Shown one piece after another: positions 36,650 through 45,060 of a stretch of DNA of 64,000 bases (position 1 is its first letter; the number at the start of each line of letters is the position of its first letter). The notes below the pieces were generated by a model. The model worked only from the letters and a program-made list of their open reading frames with translations, did not search any database and was not told the DNA's origin. The position numbers were made by a program, and so were the translations under genes. This stretch comes from Cyclobacteriaceae bacterium (GTDB taxonomy: Bacteria > Bacteroidota > Bacteroidia > Cytophagales > Cyclobacteriaceae), in the NCBI GenBank assembly GCA_020832305.1, contig JAFIEV010000058.1, forward strand, positions 1 to 64,000. Direction: 5' to 3'.

Positions 36650-38155
36650 GTGAGATATTTTTTGATTTGGCTATTTTGTTTTCAAGTGGTAACTGTCTGG
36701 GCTCAGTTTAATCAACCTGGAAGGATCGAAGTCCCTTTAGGTGATGATGATACTTTCTTCAGTGTGGTTTCAGCAGAGGAAGATGGACTGTTTCTGTTTC
36801 GGGAAGTGAAAAACCTCGAAACCAGAAAAGACCGAAAATGGCAGGTGCAATACCTCGATACCGCCTTAAATGTAATCTGGGACAATAGTTATTATGTTGA
36901 CCTTCGCTACAGGGTGAGGGGATATGGTTACTACGGAGGCTATTTCTATCTCTTATATGAAGAACAAACCCAATTTGCCAAAGATATGGTGGTAAAACGC
37001 ATTAATGCCCTTGACCGCAGCAGCGTATTATTCACCATTCAGAAGCCTTTTGCCATTGAACTTTCAGAATTTGAAATCGTAGGTAATACACTCATCTTTG
37101 GCGGCTATGCCAATACAAGGCCAACTGTAATATGTTATAAGTTCGGCGATGCCAAACCCATTGTATTGCCTGGTTTTTACTCAGATCGAAGTACATTATT
37201 ACAGGTGAAAACCGACAATGACCTTAGAATTTTTAATGTAATGACTGGCTTCATAACCCCTGATGGTAAACGCTCTATTTCATTGAAATCATTTAATGAA
37301 GATGGCGAACTGCTTAAAAATATTAATTTGAGACCCTCACAGGATTACGGATTGCTGTATGGAAGGGTAGTAAATTTAACCAATAATGTTCATCTCGTGG
37401 CTGGAACATATACCCGCAGAAAGTCGACACTCTCCAGAGGATTGTTTATAGCCCGCATAGATGAAGACGGCGAGCATATTATTAATTATTACAATTATGC
37501 CGACCTTAAAAATTTCTTCAGCTATATGCGGGCCAAGCGTGAAAAAAGAGTGAAAGAACGGATACAGCGCAGAAAAATTAAAGGCAAGAAAAGTAAATTT
37601 AATTATCGCCTCCTGGTACACCGGGTACTGGAAAAACCCGGAGGGGAATTTTTAATGGTAGGTGAAGCATTTTATCCCAAATATACCCATGCCAATTATC
37701 ATACAGCTCCGTTTGGATGGTCGCCCGTCAATGATATGGGCATGGTCTTCGAAGGTTATAAATATACCCATGCCGTAGTTGTAGGTTTTGACCAAAACGG
37801 AAAATTGCTGTGGGATAACAGCTTTGAAATAAACGATGTAATCAGCTGGAACCTCGAACAGTTTGTCTACGCCAGTCCGCAGCAAGATAAAACGGTATTG
37901 CTGTACCTGTATGACAACGTACTCCGGTCAAAAATCATCGATGGCAGCGAGGTTATTGAAGGCAAATCCTTTAACGATATGAAATTATCTTTTGAAGATG
38001 ATTTTATTGAATCGAGCAATGACCGGTATGGGGGACTAAACTACTGGTACGGAAATACTTTTTACAGCTTTGGCGTACACACCATTAAGCGGGAGCGCGA
38101 ACTGGGCATAAGGCAAAATCGGGAAGTGTTTTTTATCAATAAAATCCGATACTGA
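36650..38155 (+). CDS. Secreted protein, unknown function
   Basis: A 501-residue protein starting at GTG (36650), which gives a clear signal peptide ending VWAQ. The body is Tyr- and acid-rich with repeated beta-type segments, such as WQVQYLDTALNVIWDN and VVVGFDQNGKLLWDNSFEIND, suggesting a WD-like or beta-propeller sheet, though no canonical repeat is clear. A basic insert KREKRVKERIQRRKIKGKK sits near residue 305. No motif reveals a function. It is 25 bases after the EVE gene and may be cotranscribed. Confidence 0.75.
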   Translation: MRYFLIWLFCFQVVTVWAQFNQPGRIEVPLGDDDTFFSVVSAEEDGLFLFREVKNLETRKDRKWQVQYLDTALNVIWDNSYYVDLRYRVRGYGYYGGYFYLLYEEQTQFAKDMVVKRINALDRSSVLFTIQKPFAIELSEFEIVGNTLIFGGYANTRPTVICYKFGDAKPIVLPGFYSDRSTLLQVKTDNDLRIFNVMTGFITPDGKRSISLKSFNEDGELLKNINLRPSQDYGLLYGRVVNLTNNVHLVAGTYTRRKSTLSRGLFIARIDEDGEHIINYYNYADLKNFFSYMRAKREKRVKERIQRRKIKGKKSKFNYRLLVHRVLEKPGGEFLMVGEAFYPKYTHANYHTAPFGWSPVNDMGMVFEGYKYTHAVVVGFDQNGKLLWDNSFEINDVISWNLEQFVYASPQQDKTVLLYLYDNVLRSKIIDGSEVIEGKSFNDMKLSFEDDFIESSNDRYGGLNYWYGNTFYSFGVHTIKRERELGIRQNREVFFINKIRY

Positions 38156-38158
38156 TTT

Positions 38159-38293
38159 ACAGGAATCCGATTAGGTAAAGATTTTGTTTTTACAGAGAAT
38201 GATGATGTTGAATTAAAAGAATATTTTACTAAACAAAAAACATATAAACAAAGAACTCATTTAACTAGAAAGTCAAAAGAAAATGTGAAGTAA
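38159..38293 (+). pseudogene. Open remnant of an unknown gene
   Basis: One frame runs from GIRLGKDFVF to TRKSKENVK and then a stop. It has no start codon of its own and continues straight after the stop of the preceding gene. It looks like a gene tail left by a rearrangement. Confidence 0.35.
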
Positions 38294-38406
38294 AACAAAG
38301 TCCAAATCCTCGACTACCACCCAGCAGGCAGTTTATTGGTTATTGATAGTTTTTTCTTTCTGCCAGTTTGGTCTCGAGGTACAGGGGGAAAAGTATTTAT
38401 GACTAT

Positions 38407-38641
38407 CAGTTCTTTTTCAGCAAAACCACATTATATTTTCCCTTTATTACCAGCGTTTTACATAGTCGGATCAAGCATTTTTCCTGAAAAGAGTATGGTA
38501 TTGCTATGTTTTTCGCGAATAAAGAAACCAAAAGGCCGGTTGAAGTTGATCACCTTTGGCGTGGGTTCACCACCAATAGATGTTCGAACGATTTCCACAA
38601 TGGTGGCTGCTGCTGCCTCTGAGCCTTTTTCATTTACCTCT
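38407..38641 (-). pseudogene. Partial serpin copy: reactive loop to C-terminus
   Basis: This 235-base segment matches 40024-40258 of the downstream serpin with about seven mismatches by eye. On the minus strand it codes for the segment from EVNEKGSEAAAAT through the reactive loop to the C-terminal DPTM (stop at 38458), plus 51 bases of 3' flank. The upstream break falls exactly before the hinge, so there is no body and no start codon. Only two residues differ from the complete serpin: GFF for TFF and KML for KIL. A Met 19 codons upstream in a foreign frame allows a 73-codon reading frame, which I do not believe is used. Confidence 0.85.
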
Positions 38642-38679
38642 TTTTGTATGGGGGTGGTTGTCGGAGAAAACTCCTCCAA

Positions 38680-39440
38680 CAGGGAGGGTAATGATTTACA
38701 TTGTCATTCCAAAGGTACTACCAATTAAACGACTGAACCATTAAACAATTCAACATCGAAACATCCTGCACCTTGCTACGAGCTCCAGGCTCCGAGCTTA
38801 TTCAACCCACGCCTTATTTACCCTTCCCCTTGTTGGTGTTTTTCCACCAACAAGCATTAAGACTTTTATTGATTTTATCTCAGCGAAACGCTTACTGGTT
38901 AAAGCTAATGACTTATGAAATAGTCTTTTATATAAATGTACCGATAAACTTCAATGAGTGCACTGGAAAAGTACAGGCTGAACCTGACCTCGATTTACCT
39001 AAATGTGAAGAATTGATTAGAAATAAACAAAGGCTAAACATAAACCCCATCCTGAAAAAACCAAAGAGCTAAAAACTAACTCATTCACAAAATCTAATTA
39101 TTAGCAGCAATTAATATTTGGTGCCAAAATATAGTTTCCTATTACTGCCGCTTCCAAAGCAGCTTACCTGGCGGTTTTATTACGATCCAACAAAGTAGCT
39201 ATCGAAAAATATGGAGATCCAAAAATCATGAAAGATTGGTCTATTTGAGAACCCTTTTGGCCAAAATTAAACAGACTTAAAAAATCAAATCCAGAAGCAT
39301 TTTTCTACTGGTATAAAATACTTGAGTTAAACGGAAAATGACAAAATTAATAGCAACAAAGCATGGTTGGAGTTAGTAATGAATCAGGCTATTAATCACG
39401 TCAATAAACGAAATAAAGGAACCCAGAAAATAACAGAGCA
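38680..39440. other. Decayed, gene-free region of the serpin island
   Basis: The stretch has a perfect 10-base inverted repeat at 38829-38854. A plus-strand frame from about 39166 to 39350 reads YLAVLLRSNKVAIEKYGDP..KILELNGK but contains an in-frame stop at about 39246, so it is a gene relic. A 99-codon frame at 38773-39072 starts without a good initiator and has no family resemblance. No transposase motif was recognised. Confidence 0.5.
38829..38854. repeat. Perfect inverted repeat CTTGTTGGTG / CACCAACAAG
   Basis: Arms of 10 bases around TTTTTC. Same family as 635-660. No gene ends beside it, so a role as terminator is unlikely. Confidence 0.75.
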
Positions 39441-40010
39441 TTAGGGCCAGTGAGTAATTGGTACATGGTGATTTAATTCAGCCCATTCGACAAAAAGCAA
39501 ACGCCTGAAATGGTTCCTCCAATGTTTTTCCTGACCTTCCGGAACCAGAAAGGTGATTGTATAATGGCTGCCTTTTGATGCATGGAGTAAAAGGTACTCC
39601 ATGGTTTCCAGCCAATCTTGTTGATACTCCCTGTTCATCATATTGAATAGTCTGGGTCTGATCACTATTCGATGATTTACCCTGGATATTTCACCTCTGG
39701 AAAACCATGTTTGCCCATCGTTGGTGTAGGATTTTGCATTGAAGTAATCCAGTATATATTGCAAACTATCATTGGGTAAGCCTGAAGTATATACTCCATG
39801 CCAGATTCTCAGTACTTCAAAATCATAGGTATTGATAAAATTAAAAACCTGTTGAATTGAAAAGTCCGGTTTTGTTTGCAGAATTATTTTTCCAGGCTCA
39901 AAATCATATTCGGCCATGGGATCAACTTCATCTTCAAGGCTGCTGCACGAAAACATTACCAGGCCACTCATTACGAAAATCAAAAAACGGCGTATTGAAT
40001 ACATTTTCAT
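39441..40010 (-). CDS. Lipoprotein with propeptide-like segment, unknown function
   Basis: From the ATG at 40010 the product has 189 residues and lipobox LVMFSC with lipidated Cys near residue 21. The rest has GKIILQTKPDFSIQQVFNFI followed by LRIWHGVYTSG and a long basic C-terminal half. The order of strands and helices in that first segment faintly resembles a subtilase propeptide or I9 inhibitor domain, which would fit the neighbouring serpins, but I am not confident. The frame extends to 40133, but that upstream part is the serpin repeat read out of frame. It is oriented like the serpin above it, 64 bases from its stop codon, so the two may be cotranscribed. Confidence 0.65.
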   Translation of the reverse strand: MKMYSIRRFLIFVMSGLVMFSCSSLEDEVDPMAEYDFEPGKIILQTKPDFSIQQVFNFINTYDFEVLRIWHGVYTSGLPNDSLQYILDYFNAKSYTNDGQTWFSRGEISRVNHRIVIRPRLFNMMNREYQQDWLETMEYLLLHASKGSHYTITFLVPEGQEKHWRNHFRRLLFVEWAELNHHVPITHWP

Positions 40011-40074
40011 TAATTTTAAATGCCAGTTCTTTTTCAGCAAAACCACATTATATTTTCCCTTTATTACCAGCGTT

Positions 40075-41328
40075 TTACATAGTCGGATCGAGTATTTTTC
40101 CTGAAAAGAGTATGGTATTGCTATGTTTTTCACGAATGAAGAAAGTAAAAGGCCGGTTGAAGTTGATCACCTTTGGCGTGGGTTCACCACCAATAGATGT
40201 TCGAACGATTTCCACAATGGTTGCTGCTGCTGCCTCTGAGCCTTTTTCATTTACCTCTATAAAGGATTGATGCAATACACGGCTGATGGCCAGGGGCAGC
40301 AATTCCTTAAACAATCCCGAGAAATCCGCAGCGGCCGAAAATGCAATGCCCATACCCATGTCTGAAAGAACATCTTTTAGTTCTTCCTTAAACTCGAGCT
40401 TGAATTTGGGCAAATACACTTCCGCCGTTGTGGTATCTGTCTGGTTGATGTAGCCTGCGAAACCCTCCAGGCTAAGGGTATTGATGGTTTGATTGATGTC
40501 TCTTCCGGCATGTGGCATTAATATGGTCATGGAAAATTGTCCGTTGCCATAGGGTAAATCTGCCAATATAAAATCATTGTGGTTGTAGACATTCATTTTC
40601 ACCCCTTTGGAGTGCATCATGTCAACTTGCTTCTCTCCCGAAGGTGTAAAAAATGGCTTTTTGGATGTGGCTTTTTCATCAAAGGTATATTTCCAGTCGG
40701 CCTTGAAATAAATGGCATTGATCAGATACATAACGGCATCGGGTGGTATGGCATCGAGCATATCCTTGATTTTTCCCCGGGTTTTATCCTCGATCCATCC
40801 ATTGATCCGGCCAACGGTAGCAGGATCACCAAAATTTGCTGATTTTACTTCTGCATCGTAATACTCTCTTAAAATGGCGGCAAATTCGGCATGGATATTA
40901 AGATCCTGCGTATACCAGTTGGAATTGGCAACCTGCAAATCCACTTTTTTGTCGAGTTGCAGTAAAAATTCCACCAGGCCTTTGTAGGCGGCATTGACCT
41001 CCTCATCGCTCATATGGGACAAATGCAAGGTCTGCTTCATCGCATCTTTGGTTTCGCCTTTGGCGCCATTGAGTGTCATGGATAGTGCAGCACTTACGCT
41101 AAAAGGTGAGATGAATACATTATCTCCGGTATGAAGTTGATTGATGGCGCTCAGCAAATCCATAGAAAAATTATTGGCCGAGCTGATTACCTGCTGTTCA
41201 ACTGCTGTTATGGTCCGCAGGTTGGGCAGGTTATCGCTTGCATCTGTGTCAATTTTTTCACAGGCGCCCATCCAGAATATCAGAACCATACCCATTAACC
41301 CGGTTTTTATCATTTTAAGCCTTTCCAT
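40075..41328 (-). CDS. Lipoprotein serpin 1
   Basis: From ATG 41328 (an ATG six bases upstream is an alternative) the product has 417 residues. Lipobox WMGAC puts the lipid on Cys23, followed by a Ser/Asp-rich linker and then a full serpin fold: NVFISPFSVSAALSMTLNGA and MYLINAIYFKADW are signature regions. The hinge GSEAAAAT (363-370) has the small-residue pattern of inhibitory serpins. Counting from alpha-1-antitrypsin, P1-P1' is Thr377-Ser378, with Arg at P2. Serpins trap serine or cysteine proteases by a large conformational change; bacterial lipoprotein serpins such as miropin of Tannerella act at the cell surface. An ECF-type upstream element (41388-41415) is shared with serpin 3. Confidence 0.9.
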   Translation of the reverse strand: MERLKMIKTGLMGMVLIFWMGACEKIDTDASDNLPNLRTITAVEQQVISSANNFSMDLLSAINQLHTGDNVFISPFSVSAALSMTLNGAKGETKDAMKQTLHLSHMSDEEVNAAYKGLVEFLLQLDKKVDLQVANSNWYTQDLNIHAEFAAILREYYDAEVKSANFGDPATVGRINGWIEDKTRGKIKDMLDAIPPDAVMYLINAIYFKADWKYTFDEKATSKKPFFTPSGEKQVDMMHSKGVKMNVYNHNDFILADLPYGNGQFSMTILMPHAGRDINQTINTLSLEGFAGYINQTDTTTAEVYLPKFKLEFKEELKDVLSDMGMGIAFSAAADFSGLFKELLPLAISRVLHQSFIEVNEKGSEAAAATIVEIVRTSIGGEPTPKVINFNRPFTFFIREKHSNTILFSGKILDPTM

Positions 41329-41334
41329 AGTCAT

Positions 41335-41710
41335 TTCTTTTAGGTTTATCAATCCTCTCCTCAAGTATTAACGAAGTCAATCAACCCTAAGACACAGGAT
41401 TCTGAGAGAAGGTTGTAATGGGTAGAAAATTATTTTAAAAAAAATTCAGAAAGCGGAGAAATGGCTTCTGAGTTGGTAAAAAATTTCACTATAAGAGAAG
41501 GCACATATATGTATGGTAAAATCTCTTCGTTTATTTCAATCGATCGATATCCCGGGCAAAGATATTAAAGTCCCAAAAGCTATCTTTAATTACTGAAAGA
41601 CGAATCTGGAACTCAGCATAAATACTAATTGTATAGCAAACCTGCTGAAAAGGGATGATTTTTAGGAAATAATGGGGATTTGAGTTAATTTTAAATAAAG
41701 AAGAGTTTTG
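41335..41710. other. Intergenic region between serpin 1 and the TA pair
   Basis: Contains the leader and upstream element of serpin 1 (41388-41415). The stretch from 41420 to 41700 holds no gene; TAATTTTA just before the antitoxin resembles a -7 box (seven of eight bases). Confidence 0.45.
41388..41415 (-). promoter_or_regulatory. ECF-type promoter candidate of serpin 1
   Basis: On the minus strand AACC, 17 bases, then GTC in a TGTGTCTTA context; the same pattern with a partly different spacer precedes serpin 3 (44990-45017). AAC...GTC spacing of 16-17 is typical of ECF sigma factors. The ATG is about 60 bases downstream. Confidence 0.4.
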
Positions 41711-41932
41711 ATGGATTTACGCACAAAAAAATATACGATGATCGAAAAGATCATGCAGCTTAACGAAAAATCTTTAGAAAAGCTGGAAGCTTCCTTAAAC
41801 TCTATTTTAGAGGAAGTTAGCATTGAAGAGTACAACAGGGAATTGGATGATGCAAAAACCGCCATTGAAAGTGGTTTATATGTTGAAAATGAAGATGCTA
41901 TAAAAAAGATTCGCTCGTGGCGAGAAAAATAA
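41711..41932 (+). CDS. Type II antitoxin
   Basis: A 73-residue, Glu/Lys-rich helical protein, MDLRTKKYTM... to IRSWREK, with no identifiable DNA-binding fold. It precedes and overlaps by 16 bases a ParE/RelE-like toxin gene, the usual order and overlap for these modules. Antitoxin status is inferred from that context. A TTG three bases upstream adds one residue at most. Confidence 0.7.
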   Translation: MDLRTKKYTMIEKIMQLNEKSLEKLEASLNSILEEVSIEEYNRELDDAKTAIESGLYVENEDAIKKIRSWREK

Positions 41933-42213
41933 TATGGGATAGAAAGGCCCTTGAAAATTTCTCTGCTTCGCTGGAATGGATTAGCAAGGAATCGGTTCAA
42001 CAGGCCGAGCTGGTAGAAAAAGCCATTCTGGACAAGATAGACCAATTACCGGCTCACCCGGAAAAGTACCCATTGGACAAATATAAGATCAATAACGATG
42101 GAAGTTACCGGGCTTTTGAATCCCACAGTTTAAGGGTATCGTACAATTATACTGATTTTGAAATTAGTATCTTGAGAATAAGGCACGTGCGACAAAGCCC
42201 GAAATCTTACTGA
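41917..42213 (+). CDS. RelE/ParE-family toxin
   Basis: A 98-residue protein starting at GTG within the antitoxin gene. KIIWDRKALENFSASLEWISKES opens the toxin fold, and the C-terminal SLRVSYNYTDFEISILRIRHVRQSP matches the RelE/ParE beta sheet with basic residues. RelE-type toxins cleave mRNA on the ribosome; ParE-type poison gyrase; which applies cannot be read from this sequence. The pair sits between serpins 1 and 2 on the opposite strand and may stabilise the island. Confidence 0.82.
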   Translation: MARKIIWDRKALENFSASLEWISKESVQQAELVEKAILDKIDQLPAHPEKYPLDKYKINNDGSYRAFESHSLRVSYNYTDFEISILRIRHVRQSPKSY

Positions 42214-42290
42214 TAAGTATGCCACAAAATTTTTTTCCTTCCGAATTCACTTTATGATGATTTAGTCGGTCTATGTCTTTCACTACAAAA

Positions 42291-42327
42291 AATTATGCCG
42301 CCAGTCTTTTTGATGATCCGGCGGCAT
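42291..42327 (-). terminator. Terminator of serpins 3 and 2
   Basis: On the minus strand ATGCCGCC pairs with GGCGGCAT, extended by G-T and G-C pairs, followed by AATTTTTTG. It begins about 20 bases after the serpin 2 stop codon. Confidence 0.8.
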
Positions 42328-42348
42328 TTCAATTTTCCCTTTGCTGGA

Positions 42349-43593
42349 TTAATCGCCTTTTGTAGGATCAAGCATTTTCCCTGAAAAGAGTATGGTATTG
42401 CTGTGCTTTTCGCGGATGAAAAAAGCAAATGGCCTGTCTGCCCTTAGTCCGGGAGGGATAACCGGCATAGATGTCACCCCTACCTCTATTATGGTGGCAG
42501 CTGCGGCTTCAGATCCTTTTTCATTGACCTCAATAAAAGACTGATGCAAGATGCGGCTGATCAGCAATCGCAAATCTTCACGGAAAATGCCCGACAAATC
42601 GGCATCATCGGTAAAGGCTATGCCCATACCCAGGCTGCTGAGGGCTTCTACCAGTCCTTTTCTGAATTCCATCTTAAACTTGGGCATATACACTTCCATG
42701 GTAGTGGTATCACTTTGGTTGATGTAAAAGCCCAGTTGTTCTCTGGTCATGGTATCGATGATTTCATTGATGTCTTTTCCCTCACGCTGTATCAAAAGGG
42801 TCATGGAGAACTGCCCGTTGCCATAGGGGATATCTGCCAGAACAAAATCAGGATGTTGAAACAGTGAAATTTTTGATCCTTTGGCATACATCATATCTAC
42901 CATCTTTTCTCCTCCAGGTGCATAAAAAGGCGCCTTTTCAGTTCTGGCTTCATCAAAACGGACCTGCCAGTCGGCTTTGAAATAGATGGCATTGATGAGA
43001 AACATGACGGCATCAGAAGGAATCTGGTCGAGCATATTTTTTATTTTTCCCCTGGTTTTGGTATCAATCCAGCCATTGATCTTACCCACGGTAGCGGGGT
43101 CTCCAAAATCAGAAGGCCTGATTTCTGCATCATAGTATTTGGAGAGTATATCAGAAAAATCGCTGTGGATGGTCAAATCGTTTCGATACCAGCTTGAATT
43201 GGCGATTTGCAACTCTACCTTTCGATCGAGGTCAAGAAGAAACTTCACCAGGTCTCGGTAGGCGGCATTCATTTCAGCATCACTCAGGTGCGTGGCATGC
43301 AATACGGTTTTTATGGCATCACGGGTTTCTCCCCTGGCGCCGTTGGCGGTCATTGAAAGGGCAGCAGAAACGCTAAAGGGCGAAATGAAAATATTTTCAT
43401 CCAAATGATCCCGGTTGATTACCTGCAACAAATCCATGGAAAACTCATTGGAGGCTTCGATGACTTGTACCTCGCCGGCGCTGAGGGGGCGCAAGTTGGG
43501 TAGATTATCCAGATTGTCGGCCCGGTCACCACAGCCAAATAAGGTAACCGCGATGGCCATAACAGGAGCGAAGATTTTAAACAGATTTTTCAT
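42349..43593 (-). CDS. Lipoprotein serpin 2
   Basis: From ATG 43593 the product has 414 residues; a GTG at 43605 would add four. Lipobox LFGC makes Cys21 the lipid site. The serpin fold matches serpin 1, with hinge GSEAAAAT and the invariant ending FFIREKHSNTILFSGKML. The reactive centre differs: P3-P2-P1-P1' is Gly-Val-Thr374-Ser375, and the following residues MPVIPPGLRADRPF are unlike the other two copies. It lies 83 bases downstream of serpin 3 without a terminator between, so both could share one transcript, with a terminator at 42291-42327. Confidence 0.9.
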   Translation of the reverse strand: MKNLFKIFAPVMAIAVTLFGCGDRADNLDNLPNLRPLSAGEVQVIEASNEFSMDLLQVINRDHLDENIFISPFSVSAALSMTANGARGETRDAIKTVLHATHLSDAEMNAAYRDLVKFLLDLDRKVELQIANSSWYRNDLTIHSDFSDILSKYYDAEIRPSDFGDPATVGKINGWIDTKTRGKIKNMLDQIPSDAVMFLINAIYFKADWQVRFDEARTEKAPFYAPGGEKMVDMMYAKGSKISLFQHPDFVLADIPYGNGQFSMTLLIQREGKDINEIIDTMTREQLGFYINQSDTTTMEVYMPKFKMEFRKGLVEALSSLGMGIAFTDDADLSGIFREDLRLLISRILHQSFIEVNEKGSEAAAATIIEVGVTSMPVIPPGLRADRPFAFFIREKHSNTILFSGKMLDPTKGD

Positions 43594-43676
43594 AATTGTA
43601 TTCACGTTATTTAAAATTTTGGGTTTGATTATAGTAATGTATCTATTGTTTTTAATAAAGATTCAGTCATGAAGAA

Positions 43677-44927
43677 CTAAGAAGGATCCAGCAACTTCCC
43701 TGAAAATAGTATGGTATTGCTGTGTTTTTCGCGAATAAAGAAAGCAAACGGACGGTTAATATTTACCACCCTGGGCCGACCCTCTGAACCGCTCGATAAT
43801 TCAATTATTTCAACAATGGTTGCCGCAGCAGCCTCTGAGCCTTTTTCATTTACCTCTATAAAAGATTGATGCAATACCCGGCTGATGGCCAGGGATAGTT
43901 GTTCCTTAAACAATCCCGAGAAATCCGCAGCGGAAGAAAATGCAACGCCCATACCCATGTCTGTAAGAACATCTTTCAGTTCTTCCTTAAACTCGAGCTT
44001 GAATTTGGGCAAATACACTTCCGCCGTTGTGGTATCTGTCTGGTTGATGTAGCCTGCGAAATCCTCCAGGCTAAGGGTATTGATGGTTTGATTGATGTCT
44101 CTTCCTACATTTGGCATTAATATGGTCATGGAAAATTGTCCGTTGCCATAGGGTAAATCTGCCAGCAAAAAATCCTTGTGATTATATACATTCATTTTCA
44201 CCCCTTTAGAGTGCATCATGTCAACCTGTTTCTCTCCCGAAGGTGTAAAAAATGGCTTTTTAGATGTGGCCTTTTCATCAAAGGTATATTGCCAGTCGGC
44301 TTTGAAATAAATGGCGTTGATCAGGTACATTACTACATCGGGAGGTATTACATCGAGCATATCCCTGATTTTCCCCCGGGTTTTATCTTCAATCCATCCA
44401 TTGATCCTGCCTACGGTGGCAGGATCGGCGAAATTGGCTGCTTTGACTTCCGCATCGTAATATTCTTTTAAAATAGCCGCAAACTCGGGATGGATAGTAA
44501 GATCCTGTCTGTACCAGTTGGAATTGGCAACCTGTAAATCCACTTTTTCATCAAGCTGAAGTAAAAATTCCACCAGTCCTTTGTAAGCCGAATTGACCTC
44601 TTCATCGCTCATATGGGACAAGTGCAGGGTCTGCTTCATCGCATCTTTGGTTTCTCCCCGGGCGCCATTGAGGGTCATAGAGAGTGCAGCACTTACGCTA
44701 AAAGGTGATATAAATACATTATCCCCGGTATTTTGTTGATTGATGGCGCTCAGCAACTCCATAGAAAAATTATTGGCCGAGCTTATTACCTGCTGTTCAA
44801 CTGCCGTTATGGTCCGCAGGTTGGGCAGGTTATCGCTTGCATCTGAATCCATACGTTCACAGGCTCCCATCGAAAATAACAGCATTAAGGCGAATATCCC
44901 GTTTTGTATGATCTTACGTTTTTCCAT
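43677..44927 (-). CDS. Lipoprotein serpin 3
   Basis: A 416-residue serpin with lipobox MGAC (Cys23) and an ATG start at 44927. The body is nearly the same as serpin 1, which points to a recent duplication. The reactive loop is different: P3-P2-P1-P1' is Ile-Glu-Leu377-Ser378, followed by SGSEGRPRVVN. Leu at P1 would suit chymotrypsin- or elastase-like targets where Thr at P1 in the other copies suits other proteases; that is inference from P1 rules. It is the first gene of a probable pair with serpin 2. An ECF-type upstream element is shared with serpin 1. Confidence 0.9.
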   Translation of the reverse strand: MEKRKIIQNGIFALMLLFSMGACERMDSDASDNLPNLRTITAVEQQVISSANNFSMELLSAINQQNTGDNVFISPFSVSAALSMTLNGARGETKDAMKQTLHLSHMSDEEVNSAYKGLVEFLLQLDEKVDLQVANSNWYRQDLTIHPEFAAILKEYYDAEVKAANFADPATVGRINGWIEDKTRGKIRDMLDVIPPDVVMYLINAIYFKADWQYTFDEKATSKKPFFTPSGEKQVDMMHSKGVKMNVYNHKDFLLADLPYGNGQFSMTILMPNVGRDINQTINTLSLEDFAGYINQTDTTTAEVYLPKFKLEFKEELKDVLTDMGMGVAFSSAADFSGLFKEQLSLAISRVLHQSFIEVNEKGSEAAAATIVEIIELSSGSEGRPRVVNINRPFAFFIREKHSNTILFSGKLLDPS

Positions 44928-44989
44928 GGTCTTCTTCTTTTACGGTTTCCAAAGCCTTCTGCTATGATAATAACGAAGGCATTCAGCGC

Positions 44990-45017
44990 TAAGACACAGG
45001 ATATCGAAAGAAGGTTG
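44990..45017 (-). promoter_or_regulatory. ECF-type promoter candidate of serpin 3
   Basis: AACC, 17 bases, GTC, with the same flanks as 41388-41415. The ATG lies about 62 bases downstream. The region is shared with the divergent acyltransferase gene. Confidence 0.4.
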
Positions 45018-45060
45018 TAATGGGTAATGAATTTTTTTTAAAAAAGTATATTTTTACGTC

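Noticed and set aside
38773-39072. 99-codon gene
   Set aside because: Poor start, no motif, composition unlike neighbours, and it crosses a palindrome and decayed sequence.
40011-40133. Upstream extension of the small lipoprotein
   Set aside because: That stretch is the 3' end of serpin 1 in another frame, and the lipoprotein signal begins only at 40010.
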